From the NCBI GenBank assembly GCA_964017185.1, contig OZ024869.1:60848761-60912760 (forward strand): a stretch of 64,000 nucleotides of DNA. The letters are read 5' to 3'. Below are positions 46,601 through 61,400 of this stretch, piece after piece; positions within the stretch are counted from its first letter, which is position 1; each line of letters starts with the position of its first letter. Both the position numbers and the translations under genes were made by a program. The notes beneath the pieces were generated by a model. It worked only from the letters and a program-made list of their open reading frames with translations, was not told the DNA's origin and did no database searches. This DNA comes from Rugalucina vietnamica. Its lineage: Eukaryota; Mollusca; Bivalvia; Lucinida; Lucinidae.

Positions 46601-49600
46601 CAAGCGACCTAGTGGGATTTACAGTAGAATGTATGTACTTTTAGACCACATAATTGGCTATGCCGGGAAAACTCTGGTTTTCGAGAAACAGGGGTACAAA
46701 AATGACCAAAAATGGAAATTTCTGTATAGTATTGCAATTTGTCGGTACCAACTCGGGCTGGTTTCTCACAGAACCCCACCGACTTTAGGGAGTTCAAGAC
46801 CCAGTAGGGCTTGCAGTCCATACAAGTGCCTTTACAGCCCATAGGTCGGTTATACTGGGAAAACTCTGGTTTGTCGGAAATTTCAACTCAAACATTGGGA
46901 AACGTGAACATTCATGGGTTTGGAGGTGGGGTAAGAGGCACCCCTGTCATTGACGTGCGCGGAGTTTAGGGAGCAAGCGACCTAGTGGGATTTACAGTAG
47001 AAGGGATGTACTTTTAGACCACATAAGCGGCTATGCCGGGAAAACTCTAGTTTTCGAAAAAATAGGGGTACAAAAATGACCAAAAATGGAAATTTCTGTA
47101 CAGTATTGCAATGTGTCGGTACCAACTCGGGCTGGTTTCTCACAGAACCCCACCGAGTTTAGGGAGTTCGAGACCCAGTGGGTCTTGTAGTCCATACAAG
47201 TGCCTTTACAGCCCATAGGTCGGTTATACTGGGAAAACTCTGGTTTGTCGGAAATTTCAACTCAAACATTGGGAAACGTGAACATTCATGGGTTTGGGTG
47301 TGGGGTATGAGGCACCCCTGTCATTGACGTGCGCGGAGTTTAGGGAGCAAGCGACCTAGTGGGATTTACAGTAGAAGGGATGTACTTTCAGACCATATAA
47401 GCGGCTATGTCGGGAAAACTCTGGTTTTCGAGAAATAGGGGTACAAATATGACCGAAAATGGAAATTTCTGTATAGTATTGCAATGTGTCGGTACCAACT
47501 CGGGCTGGTTTCTCACAGAACCCCACCGAGTTTAGGGAGTTCGAGACCCAGTGGGGCTTGTAGTCTATACAAGTGCCTTTACAGCCCATAGGTCGGTTAT
47601 ACTGGGAAAACTCTGGTTTGTCGGAAATTTCAACTCAAACATTGGGAAACGTGAACATTCATGGGTTTGGGGGTGGGGTAAGAGGCACCCCTGTCATTGA
47701 CGTGCGCGGAGTTTAGGGAGCAAGCGACCTAGTGGGATTTACAGTAGAAGGAATGTACTTTCAGACCACATAAGCGGCTATGCCGGGAAAACTCTAGTTT
47801 TCGAGAAAAAGGGGTACAAAAATGACCAAAAATGGAAATTTCTGTATAGTATTGCAATGTGTCGGTACCAACTCGGGCTGGTTTCTCACAGAACCCCACC
47901 GAGTTTAGGGAGTTCGAGACCCAGTGGGTCTTGTAGTCCATACAAGTGCCTTTACAGCCCATAGGTCGGTTATACTGGGAAAACTCTGGTTTGTCGAAAA
48001 TTTCAACTCAAACATTGGGAAACGTGAACATTCATGGGTTTGGGTGTGGGGTATAAGGTACCCCTGTCATTGGCGTGCACGGAGTTTAGGGAGCAAGCGA
48101 CCTAGTGGGATTTACAGTAGAAGGGATGTACTGTTAGACCATATAAGCGGCTATGTCGGGAAAACTCTGGTTTTCGAGAAATAGGGGTACAAGGATGACC
48201 GAAAATGGAAATTTCTGTATAGTATTGCAATGTGTCGGTACCAACTCGGGCTGGTTTCTCACAGAATCCCACCGAGTTTAGGGAGTTCGAGACCCAGTGG
48301 GCCTTGTAGTCCATACAAGTGCCTTTACAGCCCATAGGTCGGTTATACTGGGAAAACTCTGGTTTGTCGGAAATTTCAACTCAAACATTGGGAAACGTGA
48401 ACATTCATGGGTTTGGGGGTGGGGTATGAGGCACCCCTGTCATTGACGTGCGCGGAGTTTAGGGAGCAAGCGACCTAGTGGTATTTACAGTAGAAGGGGT
48501 GTACTTTTAGACCACATAATTGGCTATGCCGGGAAAACTCTAGTTTTCGAGAAACAGGGGTACAAAAATGACCAAAAATGGAAATTTCTGTATAGTATTG
48601 CAATGTGTCGGTACCAACTCGGGCTGGTTTCTCACAGAACCCCACCGAGTTTAGGGAGTTCGAGACCCAGTGGGTCTTGTAGTCCATACAAGTGCCTTTA
48701 CAGCCCATAGGTCGGTTATACTGGGAAAACTCTGGTTTGTCGAAAATTTCAACTCAAACATTGGGAAACGTGAACATTCATGGGTTTGGGGGTGGGGTAT
48801 AAGGTACCCCTGTCATTGGCGTGCACGGAGTTTAGGGAGCAAGCGACCTAGTGGGATTTACAGTAGAAGGGATGTACTGTTAGACCATATAAGCGGCTAT
48901 GTCGGGAAAACTCTGGTTTTCGAGAAATAGGGGTACAAGGATGACCGAAAATGGAAATTTCTGTATAGTATTGCAATGTGTCGGTACCAACTCGGGCTGG
49001 TTTCTCACAGAATCCCACCGAGTTTAGGGAGTTCGAGACCCAGTGGGCCTTGTAGTCCATACAAGTGCCTTTACAGCCCATAGGTCGGTTATACTGGGAA
49101 AACTCTGGTTTGTCGGAAATTTTAACTCAAACATTGGGAAACGTGAACATTCATGGGTTTGGGGGTGGGGTATAAGGTACCCATTTGATTGGCGAGCAAG
49201 GAGTTTAGGGAGCAAGCGACCTAATGGGATTTACAGTAGAAGGGATGTACTTTTAGACCATATAAGCGGCTATGTCGGGAAAACTCTGGTTTTCGAGAAA
49301 TAGGGGTACAAAGATGACCGAAAATGGAAATTTCTGTACAGTATTGCAATGTGTCGGTACCAACTCGGGCTGGTTTCTCACAGAACCCCACTGAGTTTAG
49401 GGAGTTCGAGACCCAGTGGGCCTTGTAGTCCATACAAGTGCCTTTACAGCCCATAGGTCGGGAATACTGGGAAAACTCTGGTTTGTCGGAAATTACAACT
49501 CAAACATTGGAAAACGTGAACATTCATGGGTTTGGGGGTGGGGTATGAGGCACCCCTGTCATTGACGTGCGCGGAGTTTAAGGAGCAAGCGACCTAGTGG

Positions 49601-52440
49601 GATTTACAGTAGAATGTATGTACTTTTAGACCACATAATTGGCTATGCCGGGAAAACTCTGGTTTTCGAGAAACAGGGGTACAAAAATGACCAAAAATGG
49701 AAATTTCTGTATAGTATTGAAATTTGTCGGTACCAACTCGGGCTGGTTTCTCACAGAACCCCACCGACTTTAGGGAGTTCAAGACCCAGTAGGGCTTGCA
49801 GTCCATACAAGTGCCTTTACAGCCCATAGGTCGGTTATACTGGGAAAACTCTGGTTTGTCGGAAATTTCAACTCAAACATTGGGAAACGTGAACATTCAT
49901 GGGTTTGGAGGTGGGGTAAGAGGCACCCCTGTCATTGACGTGCGCGGAGTTTAGGGAGCAAGCGACCTAGTGGGATTTACAGTAGAAGGGATGTACTTTT
50001 AGACCACATAAGCGGCTATGCCGGGAAAACTCTAGTTTTCGAAAAAATAGGGGTACAAAAATGACCAAAAATGGAAATTTCTGTACAGTATTGCAATGTA
50101 TCGGTACCAACTCGGGCTGGTTTCTCACAGAACCCCACCGAGTTTAGGGAGTTCGAGACCCAGTGGGTCTTGTAGTCCATACAAGTGCCTTTACAGCCCA
50201 TAGGTCGGTTATACTGGGAAAACTCTGGTTTGTCGGAAATTTCAACTCAAACATTGGAAAACGTGAACATTCATGGGTTTGGGTGTGGGGTATGAGGCAC
50301 CCCTGTCATTGACGTGCGCGGAGTTTAGGGAGCAAGCGACCTAGTGGGATTTACAGTAGAAGGGATGTACTTTCAGACCATATAAGCGGCTATGTCGGGA
50401 AAACTCTGGTTTTCGAGAAATAGGGGTACAAATATGACCGAAAATGGAAATTTCTGTATAGTATTGCAATGTGTCGGTACCAACTCGGGCTGGTTTCTCA
50501 CAGAACCCCACCGAGTTTAGGGAGTTCGAGACCCAGTGGGGCTTGTAGTCTATACAAGTGCCTTTACAGCCCATAGGTCGGTTATACTGGGAAAACTCTG
50601 GTTTGTCGGAAATTTCAACTCAAACATTGGGAAACGTGAACATTCATGGGTTTGGGGGTGGGGTAAGAGGCACCCCTGTCATTGACGTGCGCGGAGTTTA
50701 GGGAGCAAGCGACCTAGTGGGATTTACAGTAGAAGGAATGTACTTTCAGACCACATAAGCGGCTATGCCGGGAAAACTCTAGTTTTCGAGAAAAAGGGGT
50801 ACAAAAATGACCAAAAATGGAAATTTCTGTATAGTATTGCAATGTGTCGGTACCAACTCGGGCTGGTTTCTCACAGAACCCCACCGAGTTTAGGGAGTTC
50901 GAGACCCAGTGGGTCTTGTAGTCCATACAAGTGCCTTTACAGCCCATAGGTCGGTTATACTGGGAAAACTCTGGTTTGTCGAAAATTTCAACTCAAACAT
51001 TGGGAAACGTGAACATTCATGGGTTTGGGGGTGGGGTATAAGGTACCCCTGTCATTGGCGTGCACGGAATTTAGGGAGCAAGCGACCTAGTGGGATTTAC
51101 AGTAGAAGGGATGTACTGTTAGACCATATAAGCGGCTATGTCGGGAAAACTCTGGTTTTCGAGAAATAGGGGTACAAGGATGACCGAAAATGGAAATTTC
51201 TGTATAGTATTGCAATGTGTCGGTACCAACTCGGGCTGGTTTCTCACAGAATCCCACCGAGTTTAGGGAGTTCGAGACCCAGTGGGCCTTGTAGTCCATA
51301 CAAGTGCCTTTACAGCCCATAGGTCGGTTATACTGGGAAAACTCTGGTTTGTCGGAAATTTCAACTCAAACATTGGGAAACGTGAACATTCATGGGTTTG
51401 GGGATGGGGTAAGAGGCACCCCTGTCATTGACGTGCGCGGAGTTTAGGGAGCAAGCGACCTAGTGGTATTTACAGTAGAAGGGGTGTACTTTTAGACCAC
51501 ATAATTGGCTATGCCGGGAAAACTCTAGTTTTCGAGAAACAGGGGTACAAAAATGACCAAAAATGGAAATTTCTGTATAGTATTGCAATGTGTCGATACC
51601 AACTCGGGCTGGTTTCTCACAGAACCCCACCGAGTTTAGGGAGTTCGATACCCAGTGGGTCTTGTAGTCCATACAAGTGCCTTTACAGCCCATAGGTCGG
51701 TTATACTGGGAAAACTCTGGTTTGTCGAAAATTTCAACTCAAACATTGGGAAACGTGAACATTCATGGGTTTGGGGGTGGGGTATAAGGTACCCCTGTCA
51801 TTGGCGTGCACGGAGTTTAGGGAGCAAGCGACCTAGTGGGATTTACAGTAGAAGGGATGTACTGTTAGACCATATAAGCGGCTATGTCGGGAAAACTCTG
51901 GTTTTCGAGAAATAGGGGTACAAGGATGACCAAAAATGGAAATTTCTGTATAGTATTGCAATGTGTCGGTACCAACTCGGGCTGGTTTCTCACAGAATCC
52001 CACCGAGTTTAGGGAGTTCGAGACCCAGTGGGCCTTGTAGTCCATACAAGTGCCTTTACAGCCCATAGGTCGGTTATACTGGGAAAACTCTGGTTTGTCG
52101 GAAATTTCAACTCAAACATTGGGAAACGTGAACATTCATGGGTTTGGGGGTGGGGTATGAGGCACCCCTGTCATTGACGTGCGCGGAGTTTAGGGAGCAA
52201 GCGACCTAGTGGTATTTACAGTAGAAGGGGTGTACTTTTAGACCACATAATTGGCTATGCCGGGAAAACTCTAGTTTTCGAGAAACAGGGGTACAAAAAT
52301 GACCAAAAATGGAAATTTCTGTATAGTATTGCAATGTGTCGGTACCAACTCGGGCTGGTTTCTCACAGAACCCCACCGAGTTTAGGGAGTTCGAGACCCA
52401 GTGGGGCTTGTAGTCCATACAAGTGCCTTTACAGCCCATA
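37610..52440 (-). repeat. 373-bp satellite array B, about 40 units
   Basis: This array continues the same monomer and the same interrupted unit as array A, so A and B were one array before insertion. From about 41.8 kb a local subtype appears with CATAATTGGCTATGCC in place of CATAAGCGGCTATGCC (for example 41,886, 42,630, 44,120, 45,905, 48,510, 52,247). One unit at about 44,466 lacks some 84 bp between GTACTTTTA and CAGTATTGC. Recent block duplications occur: 37.90-38.44 kb repeats at +1,491 bp, and 46.06-49.04 kb repeats at +2,985 bp. Confidence 0.95.
46060..52029 (-). repeat. Higher-order repeat: 2,985-bp octamer, two tandem copies
   Basis: Rare variants recur in the same order exactly 2,985 bp apart. 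GACCTAATGGGATT occurs in both copies, GGTCGGGAATACTGG is at 46,471 and 49,456, and GGGTGTGGGGTATGAGG and TAGTGGTATTTACAG also recur at this offset. Copy 1 spans about 46,060-49,044, copy 2 about 49,045-52,029. Eight 373-bp units make 2,984 bp. The copies differ by only scattered bases. Confidence 0.9.
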
Positions 52441-55400
52441 GGTCTCGAACTCCCTAAACTCGGTGGGGTTCTGTGAGAAACCAGCCCGAGTTGGTACCGA
52501 CACATTGCAATACTGTACAGAAATTTCCATTTTTGGTCATTTGTGTACCCCTATTTCTAGAAAACTAGAGTTTTCCCGGCATAGCCGCTTATGTGGTCTG
52601 AAAATACATTCCTTCTACTGTAAATCTCACTAGGTCGCTTGCTCCATAAACTCCGTGCACGTCAATGACAGGGGTGCCTTATACCCGACCCCCAAACCCA
52701 TGAATGTTCACGTTTCCCAATGTTTGAGTTGAAATTTTCGACAAACCAGAGTTTTCCCAGTATAACCGACCTATGGGCTGTAAAGGCACTTGTATGGACT
52801 ACAAGGCCCACTGGGTCTCGAACTCCCTAAACTCGGTGGGGTTCTGTGAGAAACCAGCCCGAGTTGGTACCGACACATTGCAATACTATACAGAAATTTC
52901 CATTTTTGGTCATTTTTGTACCAATATTTCTCGAAAACTAGAGTTTTCCCGGCATAGCCGCTTATGTGGTCTGAAAGTACATTCCTTCTACTGTAAATCC
53001 CACTAGGTCGCTTGCTTCCTAAACTCCGCGCACGTCAATGACAGGGGTGCCTCTTACCCCACCCCCAAAACCAATGAATGTTCACGTTTTCCAATGTTTG
53101 AGTTGAAATTTCCGACAAACCAGAGTTTTCCCAGTATAACCGACATATGGGCTGTAAAGGCACTTGTATGGACTACAAGCCCCACTGGGTCTCGAACTCC
53201 CTAAACTCGGTGGGGTTCTGTGAGAAACCAGCCCGAGTTGGTACCGACACATTGCAATACTGTACAGAAATTTCCATTTTTGGTCATTTTTGTACCCCTA
53301 TTTTTTCGAAAACTAGAGTTTTCCCGGCATAGCCGCTTATGTGGTCTAAAAGTACATTCCTTCTCCTGTAAATCCCACTAGGTCGCTTGCTCCCTAAACT
53401 CCGCGCACGTCAATGACAGGGGTGCCTCATACCCCACCCCCAAACCCATGAATGTTCACGTTTCCCAATGTTTGAGTTAAAATTTCCGACAAACCAGAGT
53501 TTTCCCAGTATAACCGACCTATGGGCTGTAAAGGCACTTGTATAGACTACAAGCCCCACTGGGTCTCGAACTCCCTAAACTCGGTGGGGTTCTGTGAGAA
53601 ACCAGCCCGAGTTGGTACCGACACATTGCAATACTATACAGAAATTTCCATTTTCGGTCATCTTTGTACCCCTATTTCTCGAAAACCAGAGTTTTCCCGA
53701 CATAGCCGCTTATATGGTCTGAAAGTACATCCCTTCTACTGTAAATCCCACTAGGTCGCTTGCTCCCTAAACTCCGCGCACGTCAATGACAGGGGTGCCT
53801 CATACCCCACCCCCAAACCCATGAATGTTCACGTTTCCCAATGTTTGAGTTGAAATTTCCGACAAACCAGAGTTTTCCCAGTATTACCGACCTATGGGCT
53901 GTAAAGGCACTTGTATGGACTACAAGGCCCACTGGGTCTCGAACTCCCTAAACTCGGTGGGGTTCTGTGAGAAACCAGCCCGAGTTGGTACCGACACATT
54001 GCAATACTGTACAGAAATTTCCATTTTCGGTCATTTTTGTACCCCTATTTTTTCGAAAACTAGAGTTTTCCCGGCATAGCCGCTTATGTGGTATAAAAGT
54101 ACGTCCCTTCTACTGTAAATCCCACTAGGTCGTTTGCTCCCTAAACTCCGCGCACGTCAATGACAGGGGTGCCTCTTACCCCACCCCCAAACCCATGAAT
54201 GTTCACGTTTCCCAATGTTTGAGTTGAAATTTCCGACAAACCAGAGATTTCCCAGTATAACCGACCTATGGGCTGTAAAGGCACGTGTATGGACTAAAAG
54301 CCCCACTGGGTCTCGAACTCCCTAAACTCGGTGGGGTTCTGTGAGAAACCAGCCCGAGTTGGTACCGACACATTGCAATACTGTACAGAAATTTCCATTT
54401 TCGGTCATTTTTGTACCCCTATTTTTTCGAAAACTAGAGTTTTCCCGGCATAGCCGCTTATGTGGTTTAAAAGTACGTCCCTTCTACTGTAAATCCCACT
54501 AGGTCGTTTGCTCCCTAAACTCCGCGCACGTCAATGACAGGGGTGCCTCTTACCCCACCCCCAAACCCATGAATGTTCACGTTTCCCAATGTTTGAGTTG
54601 AAATTTCCGACAAACCAGAGTTTTCCCAGTATAACCGACCTATGGGCTGTAAAGGCACTTGTATGGACTACAAGCCTCACTGGGTCTCGAACTCCCTAAA
54701 CTCGGTGGGGTTCTGTGAGAAACCAGCCCGAGTTGGTACCGACACATTGCAATAGTGTACAGAAATTTCCATTTTTGGTCATTTTTGTACCCCTATATCT
54801 AGAAAACTTGAGTTTTCCCGGCATAGCCGCTTATGTGGTCTGAAAGTACATTCCTTCTTCTGTAAATCCCACTAGGTCGCTTGCTCCCTAAACTCCGCGC
54901 ACGTCAATGACAGGGGTGCCTCTTACCCCACCCCATGAATGTTCACGCTTCCCAATGTTTGAGTTGAAATTTCCGACAAACCAGAGTTTTCCCAGTATAA
55001 CCGACCTATGGGCTGTAAAGGCACTTGTATAGACTACAAGCCCCACTGGGTCTCGAACTCCCTAAACTCGGTGGGGTTCTGTGAGAAACCAGCCCGAGTT
55101 GGTACCGACACATTGCAATACTATACAGAAATTTCCATTTTCGGTCATTTTTGTACCCCTGTTTCTCGAAAACTAGAGTTTTCCCGGCATAGCAAATTAT
55201 GTGGTCTAAAAGTACATGCATTCTACTGTAAATCCCACTAGGTCGCTTGCTCCCTAAACTCCGCGCACGTCAATGACAGGGGTGCCTCATACCCCACCCC
55301 CAAACCCATGAATGTTCATGTTTCCCAATGTTTGAGTTGAAATTTCCGACAAACCAGAGTTTTCCCAGTATTACCGACCTATGGGCTGTAAAGGCACTTG

Positions 55401-58400
55401 TATGGACTACAAGGCCCACTGGGTCTCGAACTCCCTAAACTCGGTGGGGTTCTGTGAGAAACCAGCCCGTTTTGGTACCGACACATTGCAATACTGTACA
55501 GAAATTTCCATTTTCGGTCATCTTTGTACCCCTATTTCTCGAAAACCAGAGTTTTCCCGGCATAGCCGCTTATGTGGTCTGAAAATACATTCCTTCTACT
55601 GTAAATCCCACTAGGTCGCTTGCTCCCTAAACTCCGTGCACGTCAATGACAGGGGTGCCTTATACCCGACCCCCAAACCCATGAATGTTCACGTTTCCCA
55701 ATGTTTGAGTTGAAATTTTCGACAAACCAGAGTTTTCCCAGTATAACCGACCTATGGGCTGTAAAGGCACTTGTAAGAACTACAAGGCCCACTGGGTCTC
55801 GAACTCCCTAAACTCGGTGGGGTTCTGTGAGAAACCAGCCCGAGTTGGTACCGACACATTGCAATACTATACAGAAATTTCCATTTTTGGTCATTTTTGT
55901 ACCCCTATTTCTCGAAAACTAGAGTTTTCCCGGCATAGCCGCTTATGTGGTCTGAAAGTACATTCCTTCTACTGTAAATCCCACTAGGTCGCTTGCTCCC
56001 TAAACTCCGCGCACGTCAATGACAGGGGTGCCTCTTATCCCACCCCCAAAACCAATGAATGTTCACGTTTCCCAATGTTTGAGTTGAAATTTCCGACAAA
56101 CCAGAGTTTTCCCAGTATAACCGACATATGGGCTGTAAAGGCACTTGTATGGACTACAAGCCCCACTGGGTCTCGAACTCCCTAAACTCGGTGGGGTTCT
56201 GTGAGAAGCCAGCCCGAGTTGGTACCGACACATTGCAATACTGTACAGAAATTTCCATTTTTGGTCATTTTTGTACCCCTATTTCTAGAAAACTAGAGTT
56301 TTCCCGGCATAGCCGCTTATGTGGTCTGAAAATACATCCCTTCTACTGTAAATCCCATTAGGTCGCTTGCTCTCTAAACTCCGTGCACGTCAATGACAGG
56401 GGTGCCTTATACCCGACCCCCAAACCCATGAATGTTCACGTTTCCCAATGTTTGAGTTGAAATTTTCGACAAACCAGAGTTTTCCCAGTATAACCGACCT
56501 ATGGGCTGTAAAGGCACTTGTATGGACTACAAGACCCACTGGGTCTCGAACTCCCTAAACTCGGTGGGGTTCTGTGAGAAACCAGCCCGAGTTGGTACCG
56601 ACACATTGCAATACTATACAGAAATTTCCATTTTTGGTCATTTTTGTACCCCTATTTCTCGAAAACTAGAGTTTTCCCGGCATAGCCGCTTATGTGGTCT
56701 GAAAGTACATTCCTTCTACTGTAAATCCCACTAGGTCGCTTGCTCCCTAAACTCCGCGCACGTCAATGACAGGGGTGCCTCTTACCCCACCCCCAAATCC
56801 AATGAATGTTCACGTTTCCCAATGTTTGAGTTGAAATTTCCGACAAACCAGAGTTTTCCCAGTATAACCGACATATGGGCTGTAAAGGCACTTGTATGGA
56901 CTACAAGCCCCACTGGGTCTCGAACTCCCTAAACTCGGTGGGGTTCTGTGAGAAACCAGCCCGAGTTGGTACCGACACATTGCAATACTGTACAGAAATT
57001 TCCATTTTTGGTCATTTTTGTACTCCTATTTTTTCGAAAACTAGAGTTTTCCCGGCATAGCCGCTTATGTGGTCTAAAAGTACATTCCTTCTACTGTAAA
57101 TCCCACTAGGTCGCTTGCTCCCTAAACTCCGCTCACGTCAATGACAGGGGTGCCTCATACACCACCCCCAAACCCATGAATGTTCACGTTTCCCAATGTT
57201 TGAGTTGAAATTTCCGACAAACCAGAGTTTTCCCAGTATAACCGACCTATGGGCTGTAAAGGCACTTGTATAGACTACAAGCTCCACTGGGTCTCGAACT
57301 CCCTAAACTCGGTGGGGTTCTGTGAGAAACCAGCCCGAGTTGGTACCGACACATTGCAATACTATACAGAAATTTCCATTTTCGGTCATCTTTGTACCCC
57401 TATTTCTCGAAAACCAGAGTTTTCCCGACATAGCCGCTTATATGATCTAAAAGTACATCCCTACTACTGTAAATCCCACTAGGTCGCTTGCTCCCTAAAC
57501 TCCGTGCTCGCCAATCACAGGGGTACCTTATACGCCACCCCCAAACCCATGAATGTTCACGTTTCCCAATGTTTGAGTTAAAATTTCCGACAAACCAGAG
57601 TTTTCCCAGTATAACCGACCTATGGGCTGTAAAGGCACTTGTATGGACTACAAGCCCCACTGGGTCTCGAACTCACTAAACTCGGTGGGGTTCTGTGAGA
57701 AGCCAGCCCGAGTTGGTACCGACACATTGCAATACTGTACAGAAATTTCCATTTTTGGTCATTTCTGTACCCCTATTTCTAGAAAACTAGAGTTTTCCCG
57801 GCATAGCCGCTTATGTGGTCTAAAAATACATCCCTTCTACTGTAAATCCCACTAGGTCGCTTGCTCCCTAAACTCCGTGCACGTCAATGACAGGGGTGCC
57901 TTATACCCCACCCCCAAACCCATGAATGTTCACGTTTCCCATTGTTTGAGTTGAAATTTTCGACAAACCAGAGTTTTCCCAGTATAACCGACCTATGGGC
58001 TGTAAAGGCACTTGTATAGACTACAAGCCCCACTGGGTCTCGAACTCCCTAAACTCGGTGGGGTTCTGTGAGAAACCAGCCCGAGTTGGTACCGACACAT
58101 TGCAATACTGTACAGAAATTTCCATTTTTGGTCATTTCTGTACCCCTATTTCTAGAAAACTAGAGTTTTCCCGGCATAGCCGCTTATGTGGTCTAAAAAT
58201 ACATCCCTTCTACTGTAAATCCCACTAGGTCGCTTGCTCCCTAAACTCCGTGCACGTCAATGACAGGGGTGCCTTATACCCCACCCCCAAACCCATGAAT
58301 GTTCACGTTTCCCATTGTTTGAGTTGAAATTTCCGACAAACCAGAGTTTTCCCAGTATAACCGACCTATGGGCTGTAAAGGCACTTGTATGGACTACAAG

Positions 58401-61400
58401 CCCCACTGGGTCTCAAACTCCCTAAACTCGGTGGGGTTCTGTGAGAAACCAGCCCGAGTTGGTACCGACACATTGCAATACTGTACAGAAATTTGCATTT
58501 TTGGTCATTTTTATACCCCTATTTTTTCGAAAACTAGAGTTTTCCCGGCATAGCCGCTTATGTGGTCTAAAAGTACATCCCTTCTACTGTAAATCCCACT
58601 AGGTCGCGTGCTCCCTAAACTCCGCGCACGTCAATGACAGGGGTGCCTTATACCCCACCCCCAAACCCAAGAATGTTCACGTTTCCCAATGTTTGAGTTG
58701 AAATTTCCGACAAACCAGAGTTTTCCCAGTATAACCGACCTATGGGCTGTAAAGGCACTTGTATGGACTACAAGGCCCACTGGGTCTCGAACTCACTAAA
58801 CTCGGTGGGGTTCTGTGAGAAACCAGCCCGAGTTGGTACCGACACATCGCAATACTGTACAGTTTCCATTTTCGGTCATCTTTGTACCCCTATTTCTCGA
58901 AAACCAGAGTTTTCCCGACATAGCCGCTTATATGGTCTAAAAGTACATCCCTTCTACTGTAAATCCCACTAGGTCGCTTGCTCCCTAAACTCCGTGCTCG
59001 CCAATCACAGGGGTACCTTATACCCCACCCCCAAACCCATGAATGTTCACGTTTCCCAATGTTTGAGTTAAAATTTCCGACAAACCAGAGTTTTCCCAGT
59101 ATAACCGACCTATGGGCTGTAAAGGCACTTGTATGGACTACAAGCCTCACTGGGTCTCGAACTCCCTAAACTCGGTGGGGTTCTGTGAGAAACCAGCCCG
59201 AGTTGGTACCGACACATTGCAATACTATACAGAAATTTCCATTTTTGGTCATTTTTGTACCCCTATTTCTCGAAAACTAAAGTTTTCCCGGCATAGCCGC
59301 TTATGTGGGCTGAAAGTACATTCCTTCTACTGTAAATCCCACTAGGTCGCTTGCTCCCTAAACTCCGCGCACGTCAATGACAGGGGTGCCTCTTACCCCA
59401 CCCCCAAAACCATGAATGTTCACGTTTCCCAATGTTTGAGTTGAAATTTCCGACAAACCAGAGTTTTCCCAGTATAACCGACCTATGGGCTGTAAAGGCA
59501 CTTGTATAGACTACAAGCCCCACTGGGTCTCGAACTCCCTAAACTCGGTGGGGTTCTGTGAGAAACCAGCCCGAGTTGGTACCGACACATTGCAATACTA
59601 TAAAGAAATTTCCATTTTCGGTCATCTTTGTACCCCTATTTCTCGAAAACCAGAGTTTTCCCGACATAGCAGCTTATATGGTCTGAAAGTACATTTCTTC
59701 TACTGTTAATCCCACTAGGTCGCTTGCTCCCTAAACTCCGCGCACGGTGCCTCATACCCCACCCCCAAACCCATGAATGTTCACGTTTCCCAATGTTTGA
59801 GTTGAAATTTCCGACAAACCAGAGTTTTCCCAGTATGACCGATCTATGGGCTGTAAAGGCACTTGTATGGACTACAAGCCCCACTGGGTCTCGAACTCCC
59901 TAAACTCGGTGGGGTTCTGTGAGAAACCAGCCCGAGTTGGTACCGACACATTGCAATACTGTACAGAAATTTGCATTTTTGGTCATTTTTGTACCCCTAT
60001 TTTTTCGAAACCTAGAGTTTTCCCGGCATAGCCGCTTATGTGGTCTAAAAGTACATCCCTTCTCATGTAAATCCCACTAGGTCGTTTGCTCCCTAAACTC
60101 CGCGCACGTCAATGACAGGGGTGCCTCTTACCCCACCCCCAAAACCATGAATGTTCACGTTTTCCAATGTTTGAGTTGAAATTTCCGACAAACCAGAGTT
60201 TTCCCAGTATAACCGACCTATTGGCTGTAAAGGCACCTGTATGGACTACAAGGCCCACTGGGTCTCGAACTCCCTAAACTCGGTGGGGTTCTGTGAGAAA
60301 CCAGCCCGAGTTGGTACCGACACATCGCAATACTGTACAGAAATTTCCATTTTCGGTCATCTTTGAACCCCTATTTCTCGAAAACCAGAGTTTTCCCGAC
60401 ATAGCCGCTTATATGGTCTAAAAGTACATCCCTTCTACTGTAAATCCCACTAGGTCGCTTGCTCCCTAAACTCCGTGCTCGACAATCACAGGGGTACCTT
60501 ATACCCCACCCCCAAACCCATGAATGTTCACTTTTCCCATGTTTGAGTTGAAATTTCCGACAAACCAGAGTTTTCTTAGTATAACCGACCTATGGGCTGT
60601 AAAGGCACTTGTATGGACTACAAGCCTCACTGGGTCTCGAACTCCCTAAACTCGGTGGGGTTCTGTGAGAAACCAGCCCGAGTTGGTACCAACACATTGC
60701 AATACTATACAGAAATTTCCATTTTTGGTCATTTTTGTACCCCTATTTCTCGAAAACTAGAGTTTTCCCGGCATAACCGCTGATGTGGTCTGAAAGTACA
60801 TTCCTTCTACTGTAAATCCCACTAGGTCGCTTGCTCCCTAAACTCCGCGCACGTCAATGACAGGGGTGCCTTATACCCCACCCCCAAACCCATGAATGTT
60901 CACGTTTCCCAATGTTTGAGTTGAAATTTTCAACAAACCAGAGTTTTCCCAGTATAACCGACCTATGGGCTGTAAAGGCACTTGTATGGACTACAAGACC
61001 CACTGGGTCTCGAACTCCCTAAACTCGGTGGGGTTCTGTGAGAAACCAGCCCGAGTTGGTACCGACACATTGCAATACTATACAGAAATTTCCATTTTTG
61101 GTCATTTTTGTACCCCTATTTCTCGAAAACTAGAGTTTTCCCGGCATAGCCGCTTATGTGGTCTGAAAGTACATTCCTTCTACTGTAAATCCAACTAGGT
61201 CGCTTGCTCCCTAAACTCCGCGCACGTCAATGACAGGGGTGCCTCTTACTCCACCCCCAAAACCATGAATGTTCACGTTTCCCAATGTTTGAGTTGAAAT
61301 TTCCGACAAACCAGAGTTTTCCCAGTATAACCGACCTATGGGCTGTAAAGGCACTTGTATAGACTACAAGCCCCACTGGGTCTCGAACTCCCTAAACTCG

